From assembly GCA_964036155.1 (NCBI GenBank), contig OZ038422.1, positions 44,849,201 to 44,913,200 on the forward strand: 64,000 nt of DNA. Direction: 5' to 3'. This document shows positions 34,201-46,181 of the stretch, piece after piece. The DNA comes from Diploscapter coronatus. Its lineage: Eukaryota; Nematoda; Chromadorea; Rhabditida; Rhabditidae. Under the pieces are notes generated by a model, which worked only from the letters and a program-made list of their open reading frames with translations, was not told where the DNA came from and made no database searches. Position 1 is the first letter of the stretch. Every line of letters begins with the position of its first letter. Position numbers and translations under genes: made by a program.

Positions 34201-37112
34201 GTGTAGCTTTCGATGGAAAATGAATGAATGTGAGAGAGTTGCGGCTTTGTCTCGAATTAGCCGAAACGTGAAAAGAGGACTCAAAGTACCAGATATGAAG
34301 AATAGCTGGAATTTCTAGAGATTTTTGAGTCTTTTTAAAATAAAATATTTTGACTTCTTCGTCTTAAAATTCCTAATTTATGTGCGCAATTTTAAATTAG
34401 TATCGTGGAATGACAAGTGGCGGCATGAAGTTATGAAAATGCTTAATATTTCGAAACTATGGCTTCCCATTTCAGTGTTTTTGTGGAGACTACACGAATT
34501 AAAACTCCATTTTATACTGAATTCGTATATTTTTGCAAATTCTTCAATTAAAATTGTCAATTATTTCTGATCTTCGTAAATCGTGAAAGTTTGCAAACTG
34601 AAAACTAATGTAAGTTGATGAGTTGAGTAAAGTGAAGATGAATTCTGTGATCACTGCTCTATGAAAGTAGCCAATTCAACTAGTTGAGTCAGTCTGAGAA
34701 ATCAGCTTCGAGTCTAATTCACTTTGTTCGTTTCATTTTATTTTGGAGTTCAAGCTGAAACGAATCGGCTCCTTTAAATTACTTAACCTATTTTAAGACA
34801 TTTTCTGGGAATTCAAGATCGTTTTTGGCCGAACAGCAGGTTGGGTATTCCTTAACTAATGAATAAATGATCTATGAAATAATGATGGCCAAACGCTTGA
34901 AATATAGTCATTTTAATTCTATCTATATGGTTCGTTTAGTCAACATCTTTATGACCGATTAGACTAAATTTTAATCAAATTTCAACCTTCTGAGCCCCCC
35001 ATGCATTTTTCTGTAATTCATAGTTCTAGAACAAATTTTAAAAATTTTGTGCATAAATTGGATATAGATTTTTAGTTGATGTTTGAACGAAGCGAATGAT
35101 AATGTGTGCACAAAATCCAACACTATTTGGTTCATATATATAGTAGGTGGATCTAGCAAGTTTCATGAAAGTAATTATTGTTTCAAACTTCTTATCATAT
35201 TACTGTACCCCTCATTGGACTTTTTCATTGGCATATTTTTACTTTCATCGAAATATTCTAGTCTGTCTCCTCCCGAACAAGCATCACATCCCTCAGGCCC
35301 CGCACAAAGACGGGCTCATCAGCCATTAACTACGAAAATATTTTGCCATTTGCCATATTCGGAAAAGTGAAGAGACGAAGAAAGTGGAACATGATCCGAT
35401 GAAAGAAGAATGAGGCAGACAGGCGGCAGGAGAGGGGATAGGTTGATGAGTGGAGGATATGCATAATTGGCCATTTGCGACGATAATCGAGAATCCAGAG
35501 ACAGGAGTCCTGTCGAGTGTCGATTCGGTGAATTCCCCGTATGCCTTGCGCTCCTTTCAAATTCTTATATTTCATTTACTTGCCAGCTTTCCTAGGAAGG
35601 ATATGTTGCAATTAGAGCATAGGTCTCGATACTTCATCATGTGATATCAATCAGCTCGAGAGCTCGAACCTTCTTTCTGTATGACTTCTGCTTTTTCGTA
35701 TGAAATGTGAACTCTGATTTTAAGATCATTTTAGTTCAATTCGAGGAATATATGTCAAACTCTCATGTTTACAACAAATTTAGACAACTTTAGCAGAGTT
35801 GCGAATGATTTCAATTTGAAAAGCTTTAAATCGGTCTGCAATTCTTCAAATTTCGCACGGTCTTGATTTTTAGTGATTTCTATTTGGTGTCGATTTAGAA
35901 AACAATTTAATTTGATTTTAGCCGTTTTCAGATTTTATTTTAGCGTTAATTCATCTTCACCTTAACCTAACTTTTTCAAGGATTTACATTCTGAAGACTT
36001 TTGATATAATTTAACCCTAAATTCATCCATTTAGACTTGAAATTGGTTTTAAAATGAATTTTGATGAGAATTTGAGATGAAGCGTTTTACTTATGTTCAT
36101 TTTGATTCTCAGATTATCTAGTTTGTTCTCGGAAAGTGTTTATTTGAACTTCAGCATTCCCTAACCTTCAGCATAATTTGTTAATGTTGCTATTCATCTG
36201 TTCATCTCGATCTGCCATTCGTGAATTTCCATTTCCCCTCAACTTCGATGTCAATCTATTCGTCGTTCTAATTCGATTTCACAATTTTTTGCTCCACCGC
36301 AATGAGAAATGTTGAATCTTCTGCTTTTTATCTCGTTGCTCTGCGTCTCAGAATCTCTCTAATTTGCCCGACTTCTCCCAGCTTCATCTCCCTCTGCTTC
36401 TTGCCTTCTTGCATAATGACAGACCCTCCTGTGCTCCTTTCAAATTCTGTCTCCTCCTGCTTCTTTTTTCGTTTTCTTTGACTTTGTCTTTTTCGGTCTT
36501 CCGAATGGGATGAATTAGAGCCACGCGCGCAGTAATAAATTCATGTCGATTCTTCAGTTCACAGCAAAAATTGTGAATTTTCATCGTTCCATCAAATTGC
36601 AGCCTCTGTGGCAGAGTGATGGCATTCATTTCTTCATTCGCTCATTCAGAATTTGCCGTATATTAGCCGCTAAAAATATTCATCAATTTCATGGAAATGT
36701 CTCGTGGCAATGTGTGTTCGTAATTTGTGCCATTTAGGAAGAATTCCAATGATTATTTCGCCATTTGAGAGAAGAAGTTTTCGTGCAATTTTATTGCAAC
36801 CCATAATTGTTTGGCATTAAATTTATTTTAAATTTTCCTTGATGCAGAATTTATCAGGAAATTTTTTAGCTCTCGGCGGGTTCTTTCTTTGTCAAACTAT
36901 CAACTTATAAAATATTTTAACTTGATCTTAAATTATGTCCCGCTTAATTTCAATATCTCAAGTGGAAATTAAAATGGTTTCGAACTTGTTTCTTTTCAGA
37001 AACGTTCGTGAAGATGAAAAATTCAGTTTCTTTTTTTATATTTGTAGAAAAATGAGGTCGAATGTGCAATTTTTAGTCATTCTTTTTACCCGTCTGTTTC
37101 AGCTTTGAAATA

Positions 37113-37509
37113 CAGGGTGGTCTTTTATGCTGTTACATCTATTTTCTTGAATAGAATTCATCTAGATAAACATTTCTGAAAACGATCAACGGGATGCAAA
37201 CCTTCTAGATGGGTGAATTTTGAAAATGTGCTTTTACAGCGTTTCCTTTTATGAATAGCTCAGGGAGTAGATAGGGACTGAAACATAGCCTCATAACGGG
37301 AAGAAGTCTAGAGTTCTTCTCATAATGAGATCACAAGCCATTTGCCCTATCCTATTTCCCAGTATTCCCATAAATGGTAATAGGACAAGCCATAGATTTT
37401 CAGAATTCACCCACCAAGGCAAATTGCATCCCGCTGACGGTTTTCGAAAATATTTATGTGGAAGAATTTATTCAAGGAAATAGATGTAAAAATATAAAAG
37501 ACCACTCTG
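37113..37509. mobile_element. Tc1/mariner-like MITE, about 400 bp
   Basis: Starts CAGGGTGGTCTTTTAT behind TA and ends ATAAAAGACCACTCTG before TA, consistent with a TA target duplication. Arms of about 85-110 bases match imperfectly (TTACATCTATTT, CGGGATGCAA, GGGTGAATTTTGAAAAT). There is no transposase frame. Confidence 0.75.
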
Positions 37510-40007
37510 TATTTACTCCCATTTTCCCACAAATTGCAATTTCTTTCTAGCTTCTCTGCGTCCTTCTGTCATTCATAAATCTCTCACTTATCATTAAGGA
37601 AGGAGCAAAAATCTAACTCGCTATTCACTACATCACGCTACCATGAGAGAAGATGCGCCTCCTAGCATTATGTGCTTGACCAGCGTTGACTAGAGAGCGT
37701 TGAAAACGGAGAGATTATGAGAGGCTCGAAAAAGGTGCAATTTGTGGAACAACAAGGGTACTGTTCTTTCAGTTCATTTTCGAGAGATGGATTTTGAATT
37801 AATTAAAATTCCGGGAATATTCCAAACATACACCTACATTTCGCGCTATTCTTGGATTTTCAACAAAATTCTCACGTTCTCGCACTATGGACAATTTTCA
37901 AGTTTACTCATACCCTTGTTTCGTAGAATTTTCCGTTTTCCTACACATTCTCTATGAAAAATGCAGAATTGCTGCCAGATTCAGACATTCTACTGTCGCG
38001 TATTCCTCCTCATCTACAATTTCTTTATTTCCTCCTGCATTCTTTCATTTCGTCTCGAAATTTCATTTTCGATTCCAAGAACTTCTGATTTGCGCCAATC
38101 TAATCAAAATTTCCTCACAGACAAAAATAATATATTCGGAATAATCTTTGATTCGATATTCATTTGAAATCTTGTTGGTGCTGCTCGTTTGAAATTCGAA
38201 AATAGCGTTCTCTTTGTCAAACAAGCACAATTTTGATCTCCAATCTGGACTTGCAGGTGTGGCTTTTGATTTCGATTGTTTCTTCATGTTTGTGAATATT
38301 CATATTTAAATGCCACATGTAATCTGAAGTTTCCTACACGATTTTGAACAATTGAATAATTTTTACTCGTAAATCTGCGCGGATAATGTGCAAAATATAG
38401 AACAAGTTGAATCATTTTTCGAATGTTTTGGGTATACTTCCTTGTCTGAATCTGCATATAAAAAGTGAATGTATGCCAAAATGCGTGTTGGATATGCCTG
38501 AATTAGCCTATTCTCTAAACAAGTAAAGGAAATAGGGGAAAGAGCAAGGGAGCGTGCGATTATGTGCTGCAACTTCATCCATGACTATAGAAATGACTGA
38601 TTGGTGGTCTCACGTTCGCCTTTCCCCTTCCTGTCATTCTTTACAATCTTGCAAACTCAATTTATTAGATTTTATTCGCTGCACTAGTATTTCTGCAAAG
38701 AAAGCATCACTTCTTGACATATGAAATCGTGTCGCAATTCAAAGGGATATCATTTAGCAGAGCAGCTATTTTTGCCCACTCGCCATGACGCGATGCCGAA
38801 TTTAGAACCATTGGTAGCTCATCCAAATATAGGCTTGCTTTCATGAATGGATGAAGTTCCAGAGTGTACTATTTCTCCTCAAGTATTCCAATTTTTCTTG
38901 AACCTTTTACTAGTAGATTCTCTTGGTGGAAAGTCCTTCTTGTCCAGTGTCATATTGTAAATTCTCGAATCATTAACAATGCATACAAATTTAAACGAAA
39001 TTTTCGTAGCTAAATGAATTTATAAACTATCAATTTTGCCACAGAAAATTTTTCATGTCTTATAATGTTTATCTGATCCTCTTGCCAAATGCGTTATGGT
39101 GAATGAGCAAAAATTTGCTACTGCTCATTTGCTATTCTTATATGCTTTAGAAGATCTTCTTCATTCATGTTAAACATTCATTTATCAGGATTCAAAATAG
39201 CACTCTGCTTTCAAACTTCTGACAACAACTTGCAAAGATTATGGTTATTTTCAAAGAAATAATATCTTGAAATGATTTATATTTTGGAACTATTTAAAAA
39301 AAAAAAACATTATAACGTTAGAAAGAATCAACTAGATACTAGAATATTTCATAATGATGCTCCTTCTATTCCAATCTGCATCATAGTTCATGCACATTCT
39401 TTGTCTCTCGTTCAAATTCCAAATATTCGATTCCGTAAAATATTGTCAGTCATTAATTTTTCATCATTATTTTTATATTGAACCCCCACGCGTCGCTTTC
39501 TGCCGGATAATTGACTCTTTTCAGAAAATGAAAAATTCGCTTAATTTCAGGAGCCTATCTCCATCACATCGACACATAGACGTTCTCAATATTTCGACAT
39601 CATAATAATCTCCGAATCTCGTTTTTCCTCCTATTTATTAAATCCGAAAACACCCGAGAAAATGCAGGTGGAATGGAATTAGTCTATTTTCGAGTCTCTC
39701 GAAGCCATATTCTCGAATTCTAATTGATCTACTTATTGCTATATTTACTTATTCAGTCCGGCAAAGGCAAAGAAATACTTGTAATTAGACAATTTGCGAA
39801 TTCGACTTCCCTCATTCACTCTTCACATAAATAATCTGCTTGGACCTCGAGTCAATTGACGAGCAGAGAGGAATTCCCACACTTCCAACGAACATTCAGT
39901 CAGAAGTTGACAAGCAAGTCGAACATTCATCTATAAGTTCAGAATTCAATTCTAAGAACACACTTATTCTAATATTCCTCTAAAATCTCGACCTCCAAGG
40001 TGAGCCG

Positions 40008-43000
40008 ATGCTTGACCTGTTGCATTGGCTCGGATTCGGCGAGCAATGGTTAGTGTATTTCTGTCCCTGATTCCGTTTTCAGAAAATTTTAATTAATCTG
40101 CGACTTCAATCATGTCATAAACTTAAAATATTCACAAGATAAGTAATTATGTGTAGTACAACAACGGATCCGACTCAAAATTAATAAGAAAAACAATTCG
40201 AATATGCTGATAATGAATATCAGTCAGACAAAAACGCAAAAGAATCCAAGTAACTCCACAACTTTGTTCCAAGATCCCTCTTGCTACTGCAGCGAGTAAT
40301 GCCATTATCAATGCTCACTTTGTAATGTATGCAGATTTTTAACTTTGCCCATGTCTTGAGAAATAAGCACAAAATTTTGGAGTGCAATTGTGGGGTTATT
40401 TTGACTCTTTAGCGTCTTTTCAGCATGATTGTCGTTATCAGGATGTTCGAATTGACTTTTCTACCAATTTTGAGCTGAATTCATTAGACACACGCAGTTT
40501 CCTTTCCTTGTCAGCCTAGACATTATTGCATTGCATTCTCATTATGATAAAAAAACGGGATAACGCGATATAATAAATTTGTTTAAAATATTGCTTTGTG
40601 AATATTTAGAAATATGATGCATTTTGATTTTATAAAAGTATCATAAATTCCAATCAGTGAATTATGAATAAGTTTTCAGGACGCCAACGATCGAAGAAGT
40701 GACCGCCGTAAATGGCTCTCGCCTCGTTCACACAGTCAATATTTCACTTGTGAGTTTCTCGTTAATTTATTATGCAGACACTATTGTTAATTCTGCGTAA
40801 ACTTTGAAAGAAACATTGATTTTGCGGAGAAACATTTGCGAATTAACGATTGCGTGTCATTAATTGTCTTTCTTGAGTATTTGCTTTGAAATCTTCGCCT
40901 TTCATCTGAAGAAGGAACAAAGTTTCATTTTCGTTTGGACATTTGGGATTCAGCTTCAATATTTAGTTAGGAAGAATAGATCAGAAAAGGGAACGAATTC
41001 ATCTGCCAGAAAATGTTTCTAGCCTTGTTGTATTTAATTTAATGGCATCATGATATCAAATATATCGCTGCAGGCAATCAAATTCAAGAATATTGGAATC
41101 AAAGATGAGACGGAATTCAATTTTTGGCAGTCAGGGTAGAAATAGAAATAGAAATTATCTCATCCTAGCTGGAGATCGTATTTCATTAAAAATTCTGAAA
41201 TATATATCTTCAAAGTAGATGAATTTGCCTTCCAGCTATTCTTACTCTAAAGAACCAGATTGGAAATTTATGCAACAATTATCTACTGAGTCATTCTGTA
41301 GATTATCTCTAAGCATTGTTTGATTATATCACAATCTTTAGACTTCTCGTCTACTTCCTCATAGTTCGTACATAATTAATTATCGTAAGTTAGCTGAATT
41401 TTCGAAATGTTAATTTACGTACGCGAACTTCTGAGTATCGTATTTTCATTCAAATCACCTGGACTTCTCGCGGCAATTTGATAATTCGCTCAAAATAGCC
41501 GTGTTTTGGATGTAATTTACTGAAGCTAGGAGACTGACTCCTTTTGATGGAATGAAGAGAAAAAGATAGAAGACACAACGTAGCCGAAGAAAAATGGCCA
41601 ATTGAATTGCCAAACGATATACGAGCAACCGAATGGAAGAGCAGGTTGATAAGAGTTTGGGAATTCTGAAGAAGAAGAAGAAGAAGAAGAAGAAAATGCG
41701 CAGAAATTGGAAAATAGAGGGAGAATTAGAGAGGCAGAGGGTGTTTGATGCTCCTTTTTCCTTTCAACAAGACAACGCAAAAATGGATGTGTCTGGCGGT
41801 GGGAAACTGAAGGCAAAAACTATGACGAGGGGACTTTCCACAGAACTCCTCCATAGTCAGCAGAAAGAGTCACATGAAAAAATGAGAAGCTCTAATTGAA
41901 TTACACAAACTCAAATTCGAATCGAAATTTTGTACGCCGAATTAACTGCGAATCAATAAGGAAGTGAAGCAAGTTTCAAATGAAATGCAACATTTGCATT
42001 TTAAATTGGCAAAAAACGAAACAACTTCTAATTGCAAATTGACGAATTTCATTTATCGCGCTACGCAGGGATATTTTATCACCAAAAATAAAATTTTTTA
42101 AATGAGGATGAGTAGTTGATGTTTTGAGCGGGATGCAAAATTTGGCTCATTTTTATGCAGAACTTGCTCAAAAAGTAATTATTGACGTTGAAACGACAAA
42201 ATATGGAATTAATTCCAAAATGTCTCGAAATCGACTCCGTCACATAGACTCTAAAGATCACCAACTTCAATAAAATATCACTTCATCAAAATCTTGAATT
42301 ACAAAGAGTAATAAAATTCTACATAATCATTTCAGAGTCAACCCCCTTGGCTCGCCCGACCAGTTTATGGAGTAGCCGCTCCAATCATTATTCTGGTCAC
42401 TTTAATCACGAACACCTTTGTCGTTGTGGTTCTGTCGAACAAGAATCTCCGAACTCCAACCAATCACATTCTCCTCTCCATGGCCATTACGGAACTCATG
42501 ACTGGTAGGGAATAAACTCGAGAAACTCTGACAAGGAATGTCTGCATGTTTGATGGAGTTTATCTGTGAATAAATGTGAGAATTAGGAACGGAAAACTTT
42601 CGAGATGCGTGTTTTAGCCTTGAATTCAGACATTCGATTTTTTTTTTTTGCGTATTTTTCATTCCGATGATTGCTAGACTGAGAATCATTAATCTGAAAA
42701 AGATCATAATGATGGCGCAAATTTCGTTAGAACTTCATTCAATTACGCGTGAAAGTTAAAATAATAGAAGCTCATAACCTCACGTAAAATAATGATTACG
42801 CTGTAGGACTGTCGTCGTCACCATGGTTCCTCTACTACTACACATTTGGTGGGTTGGAAGACGACCGGCAGCATGGACTGTCTGATTTCTGGTGCAAAGC
42901 TCATTCATATTTCGCTGTCCATTTTCCGACAATGTAAGTTCATAATTTTTGAAATCAATGCCGAAATCGAATAGATTCTAAGAAAAAAGTCTGATTCACA

Positions 43001-45314
43001 GCAAAGCGCACATGTCGAAAATCACTGATCTTGATGAACCTTTACAACTATGTCAATTCAGTGTTCTTGATCCCATTCATCATGTCAAAAGTGCTAAATA
43101 GTATTCTAGAACTTGAAATTTAGTGTTAACAAAAGTCTTCGCTTACATTGAAAGCTCCTCTTACAATATTCCACAAAAATAGGAAATTCATCAGAGGCTG
43201 GCGAAAATTCAGATTTCGAAAAATTGTTAAATCCCAATTGCGATTTTGGGTTTTCAAAATGTTCGTTTCAATCCAGCTGTTCCCCGTACAAAGTATGAAT
43301 AATAAATTTCTGACTCAAAAGTGCCATTTAGAGTTTTTTGACATAATAATCGCATCCATGTAAGTTTTTTCAAGATCTGAGATTTCCTACCTGTGCAATT
43401 TTCTCGTCAAAAATAAGTTTTAGACCATTTTTTAATAATAAAACTCCGTTTCGTTATTATCTGAAGTAAGACTCATCAGTTTATCATTCGACCGTTGCAG
43501 ATTTCATACAAGCGCAGTTTGGTTGACGGTGTATTTGGCGATTCAACGATACATCTATGTCTGTTGGCCAGCATTTGTTGCGAGGTACATCTTTAAAAAT
43601 CCTTCAAAGTAATTTCATATCCGATTCTTGATATTTTGGAATCTATTCATCCCAATATAGATCTCATTTAACAAAGATGTCCAATTTTACGCCATTTTCA
43701 AAGAAACTAAAACCAGGATTTCAGTTTTTGTGCGCCGAAAAGGACGCGACTTATAATTGGATTGATATGCGTTGCGGCATTTCTAAGGCAAGTAGAGTTT
43801 TCTTATCGCCTGAAATAAAAATAGGTCGAAGTCCTCTTTCGTTCAAATGAGGCTAATTATAAATAAAGAAATGGCCAAGAGCTTCCTTGAATGAAAACTC
43901 GAGGAAGTTTCCCATCTGAAAGAGAAAAGATCAAAAAATGAAATAACGTTTCGAAATTTAGCGAATCGCCAGTGATGCTAACAGAATACAGCATGACTTT
44001 AATGGCGAATGGCACGAGATATTGCCTCAGAAAGGATATCGACTTCATTGATCGAGTAAGGAAAGATTGGGAAAATAGAATAAAGTTCAGGAACAATTGC
44101 TCAAAACTGAAATAATGAAATTTCGAAGAGAGTAATAAAGCGAGATCTTGATTTTTTAAATTCAGAGAATAGGATTAGAGGACGAAACTTCAAGTGTCAT
44201 TTTTTTCTTAAAGAGTCAACCATTGTCAAACTTCAAATAATTTTAAATCAAGCATTATCAAACAATGATTTAAAAAATCTGCATATCAAGTCGATATTTC
44301 CTTTTTCAGGTAATTGGAGTAGATTCCTGGAAGGCAGGTCTTCTATGTGCTCGAGCTTTTCTCGTTCATATCGCTCCCTGTATTCTCCTGATCATTTTCA
44401 CTGCTGCCTTATTCAAGACCGTCAACGAAGCCGATCGGAAACGAAGTGTTCATCAAATATCCATGAGAAAAGTACGAATTTCTTTTGATATTTAAAAAGA
44501 TAATTAATTAACACTACAAGTTCTAAAATCAAGGATCATTTTTCATCAAATTGCAGAAAAAAAAACATTTCAGAACTCCCAATCCGGTTGTCTCTCGTCA
44601 AACCGTCTGATGCACGCAACGACCCGCATGCTCGTTGTAGTCATCGCCATTTTTCTCCTCATTGAAATTCCCGTCGCACTCATTTTTATAATGCATTTAC
44701 TGGTTGTATTCTATCGACTACTCGATATGAACGACTACAAAACAGTCAACAACTTGCTCATCATTAGGTAAACGTTTCAATTAAATACGTAAAGAAAAGA
44801 ATTATTCTTTCAGAAATTTTCTAATAATCCTCACATATCCGCTAAATTTTGCGATTTATTTTGGCATGTCTTCCAGTTTTAAGCTACAGGTATTTTTTTT
44901 CGATGTTTCTTGTTCATTTTATCCACTCATACTTTAAGTTTCGTCAACTATTTTCTCGAAAAGTATTGTACATTGCATCACCTCATACAGACTTCACGAG
45001 TTGGCGACCGAGATTTTCCGTGCAGCTCATCGATATTCACAAACTACGACGACCTAGTCGAATGTTGAGAAAGGTAAAACAAACATTGAAATACCTGAAT
45101 ATTTCAGTACTTCAAGGTCTCACTCTAGCATTTCAAGCCAAATTATGAGATCTATAAAAATAAAAAGTTGAAAAAAATAAAAACTATCAAATGTTATTCG
45201 ATGAAAAGGCTTAAAATAGCTAATTTTCAGTCATTCCAATCTATAACTAGTGGTCGAGAAGGGCTGTCAATATCTCCATTCGACCCAACCATCACGACTG
45301 ATGAATATTTATAG
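40008..45314 (+). CDS. Sex-peptide / myoinhibitory-peptide receptor-related GPCR (SPRR-like)
   Basis: Twelve exons: 40008-40048, 40680-40749, 42336-42504, 42807-42933, 43501-43584, 43725-43787, 43962-44055, 44310-44471, 44574-44767, 44814-44889, 44939-45073, 45231-45314; 432 residues, close to the family's usual length. The N-terminus has N-glycosylation sites (NGS, NIS). TM1 is about 46-70; the TM2 entry has LRTPTNHILLSMA. The conserved Cys is at 123 and TM3 ends in QRY (151-153) in place of DRY, typical of this family. ECL2 has NGT and Cys206. TM5 is LLCARAFLVHIAPCILLIIF, TM6 about 289-313, TM7 has TYPLNFAIYFGMS. These features match the SPR/MIP receptor family. Plasma-membrane neuropeptide receptor, likely G-protein coupled. 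Exon 6 uses a GC donor. AATAAA at 45488-45493. The C-tail has an alternative: splicing 44962 to 44991 ends in TGA at 45066-45068. Confidence 0.9.
41671..41694 (+). repeat. (GAA)n microsatellite
   Basis: About eight GAA units in intron 2 of the SPR-related receptor. It creates a spurious lysine-rich frame on + and a serine-rich frame on the other strand. Confidence 0.8.
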
Positions 45315-46181
45315 ATTTTTTTTGCATTTGATTTGTTTTTTTTTTCTAATTATACGAATTTTGTTACAAATTGTATACCGGTATTGTTCACGGTTATGCT
45401 GATATGATCTCTAATAATTTTTGAAAGTATTCTGAACGAAATTCAATTTTAGTGCAAATAAGGACTGTAATTGCATTTACTGATGCTAATAAATAATGAT
45501 TTTCTAAGTGTGATTTGAGTCAGTATTATGCTGGATTCTTTTCGATATGAAATTCATTAATTTCACGAACCTCGACTTTCGGATTCTCCACCCTCGATTA
45601 CACTGTTTGGACCCATTTCCAGGAAATAATTTCGAGGCTGTGCCAAGCCTTTCCTAACAAATCTTCATTTTTATAAAGAATGGCTATTACAGAGTAGGGT
45701 ATACGAAAGGTACAATTCGTAAATGACGAGACCTTATAGTTCGAGATAGAAGAGAGAAATAGTGTGAGAAAAGATAGGTCTCGTCATTTACGAATTTCCG
45801 ACTTTTTGCACGGCGTTTATCCGACCACTTAGCGAAATCGACTCGATTTCTTCATTCGTCTGCCTGTGCTCATCGAGTGAGGTCGGTCCTAATTTTTCTC
45901 TTCAAAAATCCTACAATTTCTCGATTTTTCTCCCATTTTTTATTTTGAAATTCTGAAATTTCAACCTCGAAATTCAAATCAAAATTCTAAAAATTCCGAA
46001 ATTAAATTTTTCCCTTCAGGAGTTTTTTTTTTTCAAAATTTAGAGCTATTCTTGGGGAAATTCGGAAACTTCGACTTCGAAATTCTAAAAATCTTAAAAT
46101 TCTTGAATTTCTAGAATTTTCCGAATTTTTCTCAATTTCTAAATTCTACTTTTCGAACTTGAATAATTTTCAGGTTGAAGG
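45315..46181. other. Spacer between SPR-related receptor and CPG-like gene
   Basis: Contains the receptor's AATAAA (45488) and a perfect hairpin (45715-45795). A stretch at 45900-46150 is unusually rich in AAATTCTNNAATTT-type words. It ends in TTTTCAGGTTGAAGG before the next ATG, a possible trans-splice site. Confidence 0.5.
45715..45795. repeat. Perfect 20-bp inverted repeat upstream of the CPG-like gene
   Basis: ATTCGTAAATGACGAGACCT (45715-45734) and its exact complement (45776-45795) are separated by a purine-rich 41-base loop. The pair lies about 390 bases upstream of the CPG-like ATG. It could be a MITE remnant or a structured RNA/regulatory element. Confidence 0.7.

Larger units (their letters stand above)
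30414..40007. other. Long stretch without a supported gene
   Basis: Apart from the GPCR-like fragment (31106-31288, minus) and a MITE at 37113-37509, I see only AT-rich non-coding DNA. Open frames of 60-95 codons here show no conserved motif and no consistent splice partners. The region just before 40008 holds the 5' region of the SPR-related receptor. Confidence 0.5.

Noticed and set aside
41526..41899. Lysine-rich (+) and serine-rich (minus) frames
   Set aside because: Both are produced by the GAA microsatellite inside an intron of the SPR-related receptor.
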